Source of the DNA: Clostridia bacterium
Lineage (GTDB): Bacteria > Bacillota > Clostridia > Lachnospirales > Bianqueaceae
Length of the DNA stretch: 64,000 bases
Direction of reading: 5' to 3'
NCBI GenBank assembly: GCA_900764045.1
Contig: CAAFMN010000099.1
Coordinates: 1-64,000, forward strand
Part shown: one piece after another, positions 35,506 to 43,832 of the stretch
Layout of the letters: each line of letters starts with the position of its first letter
Position numbering within the stretch: the stretch's first letter is position 1
The notes under the pieces: model-generated
What the model was told of the DNA's origin: nothing
The model's input: only the letters and a program-made list of their open reading frames with translations
Databases searched by the model: none
Position numbers and translations under genes: made by a program

Positions 35506-36591
35506 TTATCTCTTGATATCGTAGCTCATGTTCATCAGATTGCGGATGCTGGCCGCATCGTCCGTAATATTGGCATCGCCGTGAATCGTATGCTTGATCG
35601 CGCTGCTGGCCACCGCGAAGTTGATCATATCCATCGGGCGGTAATTGTGGATCATGGCATAGATCAGTCCGCTGGCAAACGCGTCGCCGCCGCCGACACG
35701 GTCCAGAATATTAAAGGTAAACAGCTTACTCTCAAATGTATGTCCCTCATACCACATAAACGCCTTGAGGCTGTTCTCACTGCCGCTGTGCGCATAACGT
35801 ACATGGCGGGCAATGCACTTGATATTGGGGTATCTGCGGATAAATGCCTGGAAAATCTCATCCTGCTGCTCATAGCTCGGCTGCAGCGGCACGCCGTCCT
35901 TATAATCTCCCTTGCTGTGATCACTCTCATCCTTCCACAGATGATAGGGCTCGATCCCCAGCAGCACATCCACATAGGGCAGGCACTGCGTACAGAAATC
36001 CCGCGCTTCCTCCCATGTCCACAACGCACTGCGGAAATTACCGTCGAAGCTGACCGTCAGTCCCTTCTCCTTCGCGACCTTCAGGCAATCCAGAATCAGC
36101 TTGGCGCAATTGGGGCCCAGCGCCGGTGTAATGCCGCTTAAGTGCAGCCAGTCAAAGTCATCCAGCAGCGCATTCAGGTCCACCTTATTGAAATCATATT
36201 CTGTAATCGCGCTGTGCTTACGGTCATAGATCACCTTACTGGCACGAATCCCATATCCGGTCTCCAGATAATAGGTTCCCATACGATGCGTCGGAGTCTC
36301 CTCCGGCGTGCTCAGAATCATAGGCGTGCAATGCACGTCATTGCTTCTCAGCATACGAACCGCACTCTTTCCCAAACTGTTATTCGGAACAACACTGAAA
36401 AAAGTACTGTCGATTCCGAGGTTGGCCAGGGCCAGAGCAATATTGGCCTCACTGCCGCCATAACTCGCCTCAAAGCTGCTCGCCATGCGAATCTTTTCAT
36501 AGTTAGGAGGAGTCAGTCTCAGCATGATCTCTCCGATGGTAAAGAACTTCTTCGGGCTGTCATTATTTAATAAAGGATTAAAATGCTCCAT
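35506..36591 (-). CDS. kdgK: 2-keto-3-deoxygluconate kinase (PfkB family)
   Basis: Ribokinase-fold kinase that phosphorylates 2-keto-3-deoxygluconate to KDPG for aldol cleavage, the meeting point of pectin and alginate degradation. FFTIGEIMLRLTPP near the N-terminus and a YGGSEANIALALANLG segment are typical of KdgK; the catalytic Asp is in DRVGGGDAFASG near 300. 361 residues. Start chosen at ATG 36591, 5 nt after GGAGG; 36594 and 36603 are also in frame. Single-gene transcript with promoter and terminator. It suits the two GH105 enzymes and the DhuI-like isomerase of this window. Confidence 0.9.
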   Translation of the reverse strand: MEHFNPLLNNDSPKKFFTIGEIMLRLTPPNYEKIRMASSFEASYGGSEANIALALANLGIDSTFFSVVPNNSLGKSAVRMLRSNDVHCTPMILSTPEETPTHRMGTYYLETGYGIRASKVIYDRKHSAITEYDFNKVDLNALLDDFDWLHLSGITPALGPNCAKLILDCLKVAKEKGLTVSFDGNFRSALWTWEEARDFCTQCLPYVDVLLGIEPYHLWKDESDHSKGDYKDGVPLQPSYEQQDEIFQAFIRRYPNIKCIARHVRYAHSGSENSLKAFMWYEGHTFESKLFTFNILDRVGGGDAFASGLIYAMIHNYRPMDMINFAVASSAIKHTIHGDANITDDAASIRNLMNMSYDIKR

Positions 36592-36647
36592 CATAGCCTC
36601 CATTCCACCACGACCGGTTCCGATATGTCGAGGTCTCATACAGATTT

Positions 36648-36676
36648 ATTATAGCAAATCCAGACCGGAAAATCAA
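36648..36676 (-). promoter_or_regulatory. promoter of kdgK
   Basis: Minus strand: TTGATT (36676-36671), 17-nt spacer, TATAAT (36653-36648), about 57 nt before the start. Confidence 0.75.
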
Positions 36677-36690
36677 CCCATAATCCAAAC

Positions 36691-37428
36691 TTACAGCGCC
36701 TCTCTCTTCTCCGTGAGATTCTTCCAGATTCTAAGCGGAACGTAGTGCTGCTGCAGAAGGCGGTTTTCCCGTTCCTGAATGGCGATATGATCAAAATAGG
36801 TCTGCCAGGCATCCTCCATCGTCCTTTCTCCGCCGGATTTGTAGACTCGCATATCCTGCTCCAACGGCCTCTCCTCCCAATGCCCCGCCGCATAGACTCC
36901 CGCCTTTTTTCGGCGCAGGTCATGGATGATAAAGCGCTCTTCCCGCAGCCGGTCCGCAAAATGCGGCATCAAAAGACAGGTAATATCCGCCTCGGGCTCA
37001 TAGGCGGCGTACAGTACTCCCTGTATCTCTCCAAACCGGAGCCACCCCAGAAACCGATGCGCCTCCCTGGCCACCCTTTCACTCATCCGGTGTACCGGCA
37101 GAACTTCCGGGGATGTCCGGCAGGCATCCATCTGTCTGCCGGAGCGCAGGCAAAGCGCGATATAACGCAGAAGGATCATCTCCTTATCTGCCTGATCCGA
37201 TAAAAAGGCCTGAAAGATCTTCTCCGCCGCGGCGTTGCCCAGCCTGCGCCGCAGTCCGGCATATACCCTGTGAGAAATCGTATAATTCGTCACGATATAT
37301 TTTTCCTCAAAAATCGGTACCTGCCCATCGGCGCTTCCGTTTCGGATCCCTATGGCCTTCTCTTCATAATAATGCGCGTACACGCAGCACAGAAAGCCGT
37401 CAAAACTGCCGTCATATACATAATACAT
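36691..37428 (-). CDS. TIGR03915 / DUF4130 putative DNA-repair protein
   Basis: 245-residue protein of the DUF4130 family, found almost always beside a TIGR03916 radical SAM protein and thought from that pairing to repair or modify DNA. N-terminus YYVYDGSFDGFLCCVYAHYY is typical. The C-terminal half (about 120-235) holds MPHFADRL and YVPLRIWKNLTE, conserved in the family. Start at 37428, 17 nt after the radical SAM gene, with AAGGGAACAAG upstream; the longer frame overlaps the neighbour out of phase. Under the LexA-like control region at 38711-38807 with its partner (inference). Confidence 0.9.
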   Translation of the reverse strand: MYYVYDGSFDGFLCCVYAHYYEEKAIGIRNGSADGQVPIFEEKYIVTNYTISHRVYAGLRRRLGNAAAEKIFQAFLSDQADKEMILLRYIALCLRSGRQMDACRTSPEVLPVHRMSERVAREAHRFLGWLRFGEIQGVLYAAYEPEADITCLLMPHFADRLREERFIIHDLRRKKAGVYAAGHWEERPLEQDMRVYKSGGERTMEDAWQTYFDHIAIQERENRLLQQHYVPLRIWKNLTEKREAL

Positions 37429-37445
37429 CTCGCTTGTTCCCTTTA

Positions 37446-38687
37446 TCAAAACAATGTAAGCTGCGTATACTGTCCCTGCCGCTCGGTCTTTCGCAGCTTG
37501 TTCTTGATGTTTTCCGGATGCATGCTCACATCCCCGCAAAATCTTCCGGTACAAGTCAAAAAATACCGGGCCCGCTTCATCACGACTCCCGTCCTGGACA
37601 GCGTATCGCATGTCAGAGGCGCCAGTCTCCGCTGGGCCAAAATCCTCCGGGCTGATGTCGGCCCAATCCCCGGCACCCGCAGAAGATCATGATAGGAAGC
37701 CCGGTTGATCTCGATCGGAAAGAGCTCAATATGCTTCAGCGCCCAATCCATTTTGGGATCCCACTCTGTGTCAAAAAAGGGCTGCGAAGGCTCCAGCAGC
37801 TCATCAGCCTCAAACTCATAAAAGCGCATCAGCCAATCTGCCTGATACAGCCTATGTTCCCGATCCTTGGGAGGCGGAACGGAGAGCGCCGGAAGCCTCC
37901 GGTCTTCATTGACCGGAATATACGCCGAATAATATACTCTCTTCAGCCCATATCCTCGGTAGAGCTTGGAGGATGCCTGCAGCAGCTGATAATCCGTATC
38001 GGGGATCGCTCCTACGATCATCTGCGTGGACTGCCCGCCCGGCGCGAACGCTGGCGTATGCCTGTAATGTCTTTTGTCCTCCAGATATCCGCCAATCTCC
38101 CGGTACACCTGCCGCATCGGAGCGATCAGAAGCTCTGGCTTCTTCTGGGGCGCAAGGGCCGCCAATCCGGCCGCACTCGGCAGCTCCACATTGACACTGA
38201 CACGATCCGCCAATTCTCCGGCCCGGTGAACCAACAGCGGATCGGCCCCAGGCACCAGCTTAGCATGGATATATCCCGCAAAACCGTACTTCTTCCGGAG
38301 GAGCCACAGGGTACGGACAATCCTCTCCATTGTCTCCGTCGGATTCTTCTCTACAGCGGAACTCAAGAACAGGCCTTCTATATAATTGCGCCGATAAAAC
38401 TCGATCGTCAGCTCCGCAAGCTCTTCGGAAGTAAAAGAGGCTCTGGGGATATCATTGCTCCTGCGGTTCACACAATACGCGCAGTCAAAGACACAGCGAT
38501 TGCTGTGCAGTACCTTCAGCAGGGAGATGCATCTCCCGTCCGAAGACCAGGCATGGCAGATCCCGCATGCTTTGGAATTGCCGATTCTGCCCTCCCCATA
38601 CCGATCTACTCCGCTGGACGCACAGGATACATCAAACTTGGCGGAAGCCGCCAGAATCTCCAGCTTGCGAATGATTGACTCCTTCAT
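37446..38687 (-). CDS. TIGR03916 putative DNA modification/repair radical SAM protein
   Basis: 413-residue radical SAM enzyme: cluster triad CVFDCAYC (Cys65, Cys69, Cys72), preceded by conserved CGICHAWSSDGRC, with a C-terminal helix-hairpin-helix DNA-binding motif LLRVPGIGPTSARRI (about 330). The domain pair suggests repair or modification of bases in DNA. Start at 38687 after GAGGAGAGTAAG. It is co-transcribed with the DUF4130 gene. The promoter holds three LexA-like boxes, which supports DNA-damage induction. Confidence 0.92.
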   Translation of the reverse strand: MKESIIRKLEILAASAKFDVSCASSGVDRYGEGRIGNSKACGICHAWSSDGRCISLLKVLHSNRCVFDCAYCVNRRSNDIPRASFTSEELAELTIEFYRRNYIEGLFLSSAVEKNPTETMERIVRTLWLLRKKYGFAGYIHAKLVPGADPLLVHRAGELADRVSVNVELPSAAGLAALAPQKKPELLIAPMRQVYREIGGYLEDKRHYRHTPAFAPGGQSTQMIVGAIPDTDYQLLQASSKLYRGYGLKRVYYSAYIPVNEDRRLPALSVPPPKDREHRLYQADWLMRFYEFEADELLEPSQPFFDTEWDPKMDWALKHIELFPIEINRASYHDLLRVPGIGPTSARRILAQRRLAPLTCDTLSRTGVVMKRARYFLTCTGRFCGDVSMHPENIKNKLRKTERQGQYTQLTLF

Positions 38688-38710
38688 CTTACTCTCCTCG
38701 AAAGTTTGTT

Positions 38711-38807
38711 CGAACATGTTTTCTTTATTTCTCACATAAATCGAACATGTTTTCGTTTCCTATTCTGAGTATAACACATCTCTTCTCATTTTGCAAACAA
38801 ATGTTTG
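38711..38807 (-). promoter_or_regulatory. promoter with three LexA-like boxes upstream of the repair pair
   Basis: Minus promoter TTGCAA (38796-38791), 17-nt spacer, TATACT (38773-38768). CAAACAAATGTTTG (38794-38807, perfect 6-bp inverted repeat) overlaps the -35 and differs from the Firmicutes SOS box CGAAC-N4-GTTYG by one base. CGAACATGTTTTC occurs twice more, at 38711-38723 and 38742-38754, each with one mismatch in the right half-site. Confidence 0.65.
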
Positions 38808-38846
38808 TGATTTTAAAAAATATTTTTAAAATCTTTGCACAGTACC

Positions 38847-38875
38847 TTGCATAATACAATATTGTATGTTATACT
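38847..38875 (+). promoter_or_regulatory. padR promoter with operator between -35 and -10
   Basis: TTGCAT (38847-38852), 17-nt spacer, TATACT (38870-38875). The perfect 14-bp palindrome ATACAATATTGTAT (38854-38867) fills the spacer and resembles PadR operators, so autorepression is likely. Confidence 0.7.
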
Positions 38876-38915
38876 GTATTCAGCTTCAAAAATTATCTCT
38901 CTAGGAGGCGATTTA

Positions 38916-39389
38916 ATGAATGCCCAATTCAAAAAAGGGGCGCTGGAGTTATGTGTACTGGCCGTATTAACAGAGGGTGATTGTTATGGATACGATCTCG
39001 TGACACAGATCTCTCAGCATATCTCTATTACAGAAGGAACGATCTATCCCCTGCTTCGCCGTCTGAAGGACGACGGTCAGGTGGAAACCTACCTGCAGGA
39101 GTCCACCAGCGGACCTCCGCGAAAATACTACCGGATCACTGAGCATGGACGCGAAGTGCTTGCGGATGCCACTGCCGAATGGAATGAATTTGTCCAGGGC
39201 GTCTACTCGATCCTGCTGCACCGTAAGCTCACAGAATTTTCCGCCGAGTGGCAGAACTTTCTGAATAAAAATACGCAGAATCTGGAGAACCTCGGTCAGG
39301 ACCTCGGGAGAATAACAGAAGAACTCTCCGCCGCTTTGAATCAGACATTACACTCATTCTTTAATGAAAGGAAGGATTCTCATGAATAA
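38916..39389 (+). CDS. PadR-family transcriptional regulator
   Basis: 157-residue regulator: winged helix (about 8-80, GALELCVLAVLTEGDCYGYDL and IYPLLRRLKDDG) followed by a helical dimerisation tail with DUF-like coiled segments. Start at 38916 (MNAQFKKG) after CTAGGAGGCGATTTA. It overlaps the next gene by 8 nt. PadR regulators beside HAAS/DUF1700 and DUF4097 genes commonly sense envelope stress or antimicrobials and control transport; the ligand here is unknown. Confidence 0.93.
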   Translation: MNAQFKKGALELCVLAVLTEGDCYGYDLVTQISQHISITEGTIYPLLRRLKDDGQVETYLQESTSGPPRKYYRITEHGREVLADATAEWNEFVQGVYSILLHRKLTEFSAEWQNFLNKNTQNLENLGQDLGRITEELSAALNQTLHSFFNERKDSHE

Positions 39390-40812
39390 GCAGGAATTTA
39401 TGAATATTTTGCAGGCACGTCTAGCACATGTCAATCCGGCCTGGCGCGACGAGGTGCTGTCCGATCTGGATGAACACTTTGTACAGGCCGCAGCCAACGG
39501 CTGCAGCGAGGAAGAAGCCGCAGCGCACCTGGGCGACCCGGTGGAACTGGCTCAGCAGTTCTATGAAGAAGCAGCCTTGGCCGGTCAGCTTCAGGCAGAA
39601 GCTTCGGCGATCTCCGGGACCGATGCGATCATACAGCGCCGCGCGGAAAAGAGTACTCCCCGAAAGATGCCGGTTCCGACCCTCTCTGAGCCGAATTCGG
39701 AGGAACCCACGGAAGAGGCGGCCGAAGAGTCCACTGAAACCGAAAAGCCGGAGACCTCCGCTTTCGATTCTACCAAGAGCTTTGATCTCAACTCCATTTC
39801 CCATACCATTGAGCGTGTCTTGAGCAATGTTTCCTCAAAACTTGGTTCTATGGATTTTTCCATTCATCCGGATCCCTATGTTTCGGACGAAGAAATGGAA
39901 CAGATGGACTTTGCGGGAGAGACGCTGGATAAGGTCTACGTCAATATCATGAACGCCAATGTCTCCGTTCGCAGGCAAGAGGGCTCCGGCATTACCGTCC
40001 GGTACAGCGCATCCATCCCCAGTCTGGAGGTTATGTGTGCCGACGGCGATTTGACGCTCTTTCAGAAAAAACGTCAGCTGCACATCACCCGTTCCTACTC
40101 GGTTGAGATCCTCCTTCCGACGCATCTCTCCCCCTCCTTTTATATGGAGATAACCGTAGGCGACCTTACGCTTACAGGGGTAGACGCTTCCGAACTTCTT
40201 CTGCACGCGACTGCCGGAGATATCTCTTTCACCAAGGCTTCCTGCTATGGAAACGCCAAAATCTACAGTGTCTCCGGGGATCTGGAGATTCAGGCGGAGC
40301 AGATCTGCGGAGATCTGAAATTAAAAAGCGTTTCCGGAGATATCACTGCGGATGTCGGCAAAATATATGGACCGGCTTCATTAACAACCAATGCCGGAGA
40401 TATCGATCTCCGCTCCAATGAATGCTTCGCTCCGATCAGCGCTTACACCACCTCCGGAGATCTGACAGTCAATGTCAGCTCCTGTCAGGATACTTCCTTA
40501 CGAGCAACCAGCGGAGATGTCCATGCTGATTTTGGTATTCAGGGCGGCAGCTTCGAAAGCTCCTCCATCTCCGGCTCCCTGGATCTGTCCTGGGAGAAGA
40601 TCACCGGCAACATCCAGGTAAAGACGACCAGCAGCGATATCGCCCTTACACTTCCTAATGCGGAGGACTTTCAGATTCAAGCCTCCAGTACCTTCGGAGA
40701 TGTCTCCAGTCCCCTTCCCCTTCAGAAATCCAACAATGTCTATCATTATGGAAACGGGCCGCAGACGCTTCAGGCGACTACTCTCTCCGGAAATATTCAC
40801 ATTCAGCCTTAA
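39382..40812 (+). CDS. DUF1700 (HAAS) and DUF4097 beta-repeat protein
   Basis: 476 residues. N-terminal HAAS-type domain (about 1-60, LSDLDEHFVQAAANGCSEEEAAAHLGDP), an acidic linker (about 70-150) and a DUF4097 beta-solenoid-like domain (170-475) with repeated SGDI/SGDL motifs about every 20 residues. No membrane segment, unlike many HAAS proteins that have one; probably cytosolic or peripheral. Start at 39382, overlapping padR, after GGAAGGATTCTC. Likely the regulated partner of PadR. Confidence 0.87.
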   Translation: MNKQEFMNILQARLAHVNPAWRDEVLSDLDEHFVQAAANGCSEEEAAAHLGDPVELAQQFYEEAALAGQLQAEASAISGTDAIIQRRAEKSTPRKMPVPTLSEPNSEEPTEEAAEESTETEKPETSAFDSTKSFDLNSISHTIERVLSNVSSKLGSMDFSIHPDPYVSDEEMEQMDFAGETLDKVYVNIMNANVSVRRQEGSGITVRYSASIPSLEVMCADGDLTLFQKKRQLHITRSYSVEILLPTHLSPSFYMEITVGDLTLTGVDASELLLHATAGDISFTKASCYGNAKIYSVSGDLEIQAEQICGDLKLKSVSGDITADVGKIYGPASLTTNAGDIDLRSNECFAPISAYTTSGDLTVNVSSCQDTSLRATSGDVHADFGIQGGSFESSSISGSLDLSWEKITGNIQVKTTSSDIALTLPNAEDFQIQASSTFGDVSSPLPLQKSNNVYHYGNGPQTLQATTLSGNIHIQP

Positions 40813-40820
40813 AGAATAAA

Positions 40821-40870
40821 CAGAACGGCGCTGCCGCGCAAAAGCGACAACGCCGTTCTGTTTTTCTTTT
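40821..40870 (+). terminator. intrinsic terminator after the DUF4097 gene
   Basis: CAGAACGGCG (40821-40830) pairs with CGCCGTTCTG (40851-40860), followed by TTTTTCTTTT. The opposite-strand GH112 gene ends 10 nt beyond. Confidence 0.9.
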
Positions 40871-40880
40871 ATCAGTTCTG

Positions 40881-43031
40881 TCACAGACACAGATATATGC
40901 TTCCGAAGGGCTTCAACTGGGCCTTGGCCGCCTGTCCGTGTACATTGACACTTGCTTTTTGTTCTTCTGCCGTGTTGTTGATCATGACCAGCGTATTTTC
41001 CTCTGGGAAATACGCGGCCTCTACAGCCGGGTTATCTGTCACACAGGCGTCCTCCCAGCTCTGTCCGCCTGCCTTCATCAGGAGATTCAGCAGCAATCTT
41101 ATGGAGTAGATATCCTTCTCAAAGGAGGACATATAGATTCCGCAGCCCTTCCCGAAAGGATGCTCTGTCACCAGCGGCAGATTGCCGTCCGCCTGGTATA
41201 CCTGCGTATCTCCATCCGTCAGATAGATTTCCTCTTTGGATCTCCACTGACACTTCCCGATGATTCCTTCCGGATCCGGCTGCACCGTAAAGCTGTAGCG
41301 TCCGTGGCATACTCTCTCGCCCCGATCCAGATCCACACCCAGCACTTGTGCCATTCGGAAGCGCCTGTGGAAGCCCTCTACCGCGGACGGCTCTCCTACG
41401 CCGATCAGCATACCGCCTGCGGCTGCCCACGCGGTCAATCTGGTGACAACCTTTTCGTCCTTCCAGGCGTCGCCGCCGCTCCAAGCATCATTCTCACGTC
41501 CGGCATTGATGATGACCTGGTACTTGCTCAGATCCCCCTTCCTGACCTCATCGAAATCGATAAAGCTGACTTCCACCGGCAATCCGGACAGTGCCTCATT
41601 GATATGAATCAGATCATGCATCCATGTCTCATGAAAATGCCCGGACAGGGTCCAGGAACGAAGCTTTCCCCAGCTATGGAGCACCGCAACATGGGTCTTC
41701 AGCTGCACCGGGCCGCCTGCTCCATGCAGTTTTTTGATCGAGCGGAATTCATCCGCGATCTCTTCAATTGTATCCTGAAAATCCGGAAACGCTTCCGTCA
41801 GATGCAGATATCCGCCCAGTCCGATCCGGTCCACCGTCTGCCTCAGCAGAGCCCTACGCACGCTGACCCAGTATTTTTTCGCATCCAGCGCCGGATTGCC
41901 GCCCTCTGTAAAGGTCGGAGCCCCGCCGAGTCCTACCGGGAACAGATACGGATGCAGACGCAGCTCATGAACCACGCCCGGTACATTGGCGCACAGCCTG
42001 GCTTCATAGCCGGAAAATACACATTTGATCAGACCGTCAAACCGGAACTGCGCAAATGTATCACGATAGGGTTCCAGTCCTACCCAACTGTCATCATAGA
42101 ATACATAGGCCTTTTTCCCGTAACGGTGTACAATCTCTACCAGCTTCTTGCCAAAGTCCACGACAAAACGGTTGATGAATGCCATCCAGTCCTTTTGACG
42201 TTCTTCCGGCGGCATATGCGTCACGTGCAGCTTACCCTGATGGATAAAATCCTCCGATGTCATACGGTAGCCGTACGCCTTCTGGAACTCGTCCAGCGCC
42301 AGCGGACTTACCGTAAAATCATAGGAGCCCCAATCCGTATAGCGGTTCTGCCGCCGCGGATCGCTTCCCCAGATCCATACAAAATTGTAAAACAGCGAAG
42401 TAAAGCGAACCACCGTCGTCATCGGATGCTCTTTGCACCATGTCTCCATCCAGTCCAGGAGATACTCCTGCACTGCAGAGTGCCTGGGATCCAGCTGCAT
42501 CAAATGCTCCTTGTCCCAATGATTGGTCACATGGTTGTACATCGAGATCTCTTCCCAGATCCGGTACGCCATAAAATTGACTGTGTATTCATGCCATGCC
42601 TCGCAGTCTTCGATCCGCACGCTTCCGGAAGCCTTATCATAGCTCCAGCGCTCTCTGGGGATCTCCTGTTCCGTCGTTCTGTCATAGACCTGCCAATATG
42701 CCAGAGACTCCGGTGAATCATTGATCTGAAACTGCTCCTGATAATAGGACTCCATCAACGGGATCGTCAGGTGACTATTCTGCGCCACGATTGGCCCGGC
42801 CATCAGGAAGCTTTGCTGCTGCATCTCGGGATGCAGCTTGGCCCACGCATTATGCTCTCGAATCACGCAGACGGTGGAATAGATTCCGTATCCCGCTTCC
42901 AGGATCTCATCGGACAATTTGGTTCCGTCACTGTCGCGAATTACATCCGCTCCCCATTTTTCCGCCAGACGCAGGGTCAACTGCTCATAACCGGATTCTC
43001 CCGGCAAAGTAAAATCACCCTTGGTACTCAT
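40881..43031 (-). CDS. GH112 beta-galactoside phosphorylase
   Basis: 716-residue GH112 enzyme, which cleaves a beta-galactoside with phosphate to galactose 1-phosphate. Hallmarks: WGADVIRDSDGTKLSDE (26-42), YSTVCVIREHN near 52-61, FYDDSWVG with Asp313 or Asp314 as expected general acid, and GGAPTFTEGGNP near 370. Members act on galacto-N-biose/lacto-N-biose or on D-galactosyl-beta-1,4-L-rhamnose. The second is favoured here by the GH105, KdgK and isomerase neighbours, but residues do not settle it by eye. Start: ATG after GGGGGTAGAGGT, downstream of the isomerase and its terminator. Confidence 0.9.
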   Translation of the reverse strand: MSTKGDFTLPGESGYEQLTLRLAEKWGADVIRDSDGTKLSDEILEAGYGIYSTVCVIREHNAWAKLHPEMQQQSFLMAGPIVAQNSHLTIPLMESYYQEQFQINDSPESLAYWQVYDRTTEQEIPRERWSYDKASGSVRIEDCEAWHEYTVNFMAYRIWEEISMYNHVTNHWDKEHLMQLDPRHSAVQEYLLDWMETWCKEHPMTTVVRFTSLFYNFVWIWGSDPRRQNRYTDWGSYDFTVSPLALDEFQKAYGYRMTSEDFIHQGKLHVTHMPPEERQKDWMAFINRFVVDFGKKLVEIVHRYGKKAYVFYDDSWVGLEPYRDTFAQFRFDGLIKCVFSGYEARLCANVPGVVHELRLHPYLFPVGLGGAPTFTEGGNPALDAKKYWVSVRRALLRQTVDRIGLGGYLHLTEAFPDFQDTIEEIADEFRSIKKLHGAGGPVQLKTHVAVLHSWGKLRSWTLSGHFHETWMHDLIHINEALSGLPVEVSFIDFDEVRKGDLSKYQVIINAGRENDAWSGGDAWKDEKVVTRLTAWAAAGGMLIGVGEPSAVEGFHRRFRMAQVLGVDLDRGERVCHGRYSFTVQPDPEGIIGKCQWRSKEEIYLTDGDTQVYQADGNLPLVTEHPFGKGCGIYMSSFEKDIYSIRLLLNLLMKAGGQSWEDACVTDNPAVEAAYFPEENTLVMINNTAEEQKASVNVHGQAAKAQLKPFGSIYLCL

Positions 43032-43049
43032 ACCTCTACCCCCTGAATA

Positions 43050-43080
43050 GAAAAAGGCGCCGGTACACCGGCGCCTATAT
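43050..43080 (-). terminator. hairpin between the isomerase and GH112 genes
   Basis: AGGCGCCGG (43055-43063) pairs with CCGGCGCCT (43068-43076) around TACA. On the minus strand TTTTTC follows. It should reduce but perhaps not stop read-through into the GH112 gene. Confidence 0.85.
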
Positions 43081-43082
43081 TT

Positions 43083-43721
43083 TTATGCCAACAGTTCCTT
43101 AACTGCCGCTGCAATCTTATCGCACTTGCAATTTGCAAAGAACAGCTCCTGGAAATGCTCTCCGGCTACCGCGCCCTTGACCAGATCCTGATCCAGATTC
43201 TTGAGGATCGTTACCAGATCCGTATGCGTTACTTCCTTAACAGCATCCAGAATCTTCTTGTTGCGCTGCTCCGGAACAACTCTTTCCGGAGGATAACCGC
43301 CGCCGCCCGGCGCGCAGAACAGCTTCTCAAAAATGTACTGCAGATTCAGCTCTCCGCCCCAGCCAAAGTTCTCAGCAAACGGCAGTGCTACACAGTTTCC
43401 GTCATTGACCTGAGAGAACAGGTACGCATCCAGCGGAGACTCGATATGTCCGCACAGTACCTTGGGGAAAGAGTTGCAGGCCAGCATTGCGCCTTCACCG
43501 GTGCCGCAGCCCGTGATAACGAAATCAGCCGCGCCGGAATTCAGCAGAATCGCAGCCAGAATACCATTCTGTACATAAGTGAGCTGTGCCTTGTCATCTG
43601 CCGCATACATACCATAATTGAATACTTCATGGCCCATGGGCTCAACAACCTTTTTCAATGTGCTGACAATCAGTTCGTTCTTAGCCGCCTGACTGTTCTC
43701 ATTGATAACAGCAATTTTCAT
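43083..43721 (-). CDS. RpiB/LacA/LacB family isomerase, probably DhuI-like
   Basis: 212-residue protein: RpiB-type domain (1-150; VITGCGTGEGAMLACN near 90, NFGWGGELN near 122) with a C-terminal helical extension (about 150-212) seen in the longer members. This long form includes DhuI of streptococci, which isomerises the unsaturated-uronate product 4-deoxy-L-threo-5-hexosulose uronate. With two GH105 enzymes and KdgK nearby this role is the best guess; ribose- or allose-phosphate isomerase remain options. Own promoter at 43795-43823 and a palindrome CGGTAATTACCG in the leader. Confidence 0.8.
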   Translation of the reverse strand: MKIAVINENSQAAKNELIVSTLKKVVEPMGHEVFNYGMYAADDKAQLTYVQNGILAAILLNSGAADFVITGCGTGEGAMLACNSFPKVLCGHIESPLDAYLFSQVNDGNCVALPFAENFGWGGELNLQYIFEKLFCAPGGGGYPPERVVPEQRNKKILDAVKEVTHTDLVTILKNLDQDLVKGAVAGEHFQELFFANCKCDKIAAAVKELLA

Positions 43722-43760
43722 TGGAAACCTCTCCTTTTCATGAAAAATTATACCTATACC

Positions 43761-43823
43761 CGGTAATTACCGAATCAGGATTCTTCTACATTCTATTGTA
43801 CCATAGATCCTCTCTTTCGGCAA
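43761..43823 (-). promoter_or_regulatory. isomerase promoter and operator-like palindrome
   Basis: Minus promoter TTGCCG (43823-43818), 17-nt spacer, TACAAT (43800-43795). Downstream in the leader is the perfect palindrome CGGTAATTACCG (43761-43772), placed where a bound repressor would block elongation. Confidence 0.55.
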
Positions 43824-43832
43824 CTGAAAACA

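Noticed and set aside
40938..42716. 592-codon open frame opposite the GH112 gene
   Set aside because: Antisense shadow of a family with clear motifs on the minus strand; no recognisable domain.
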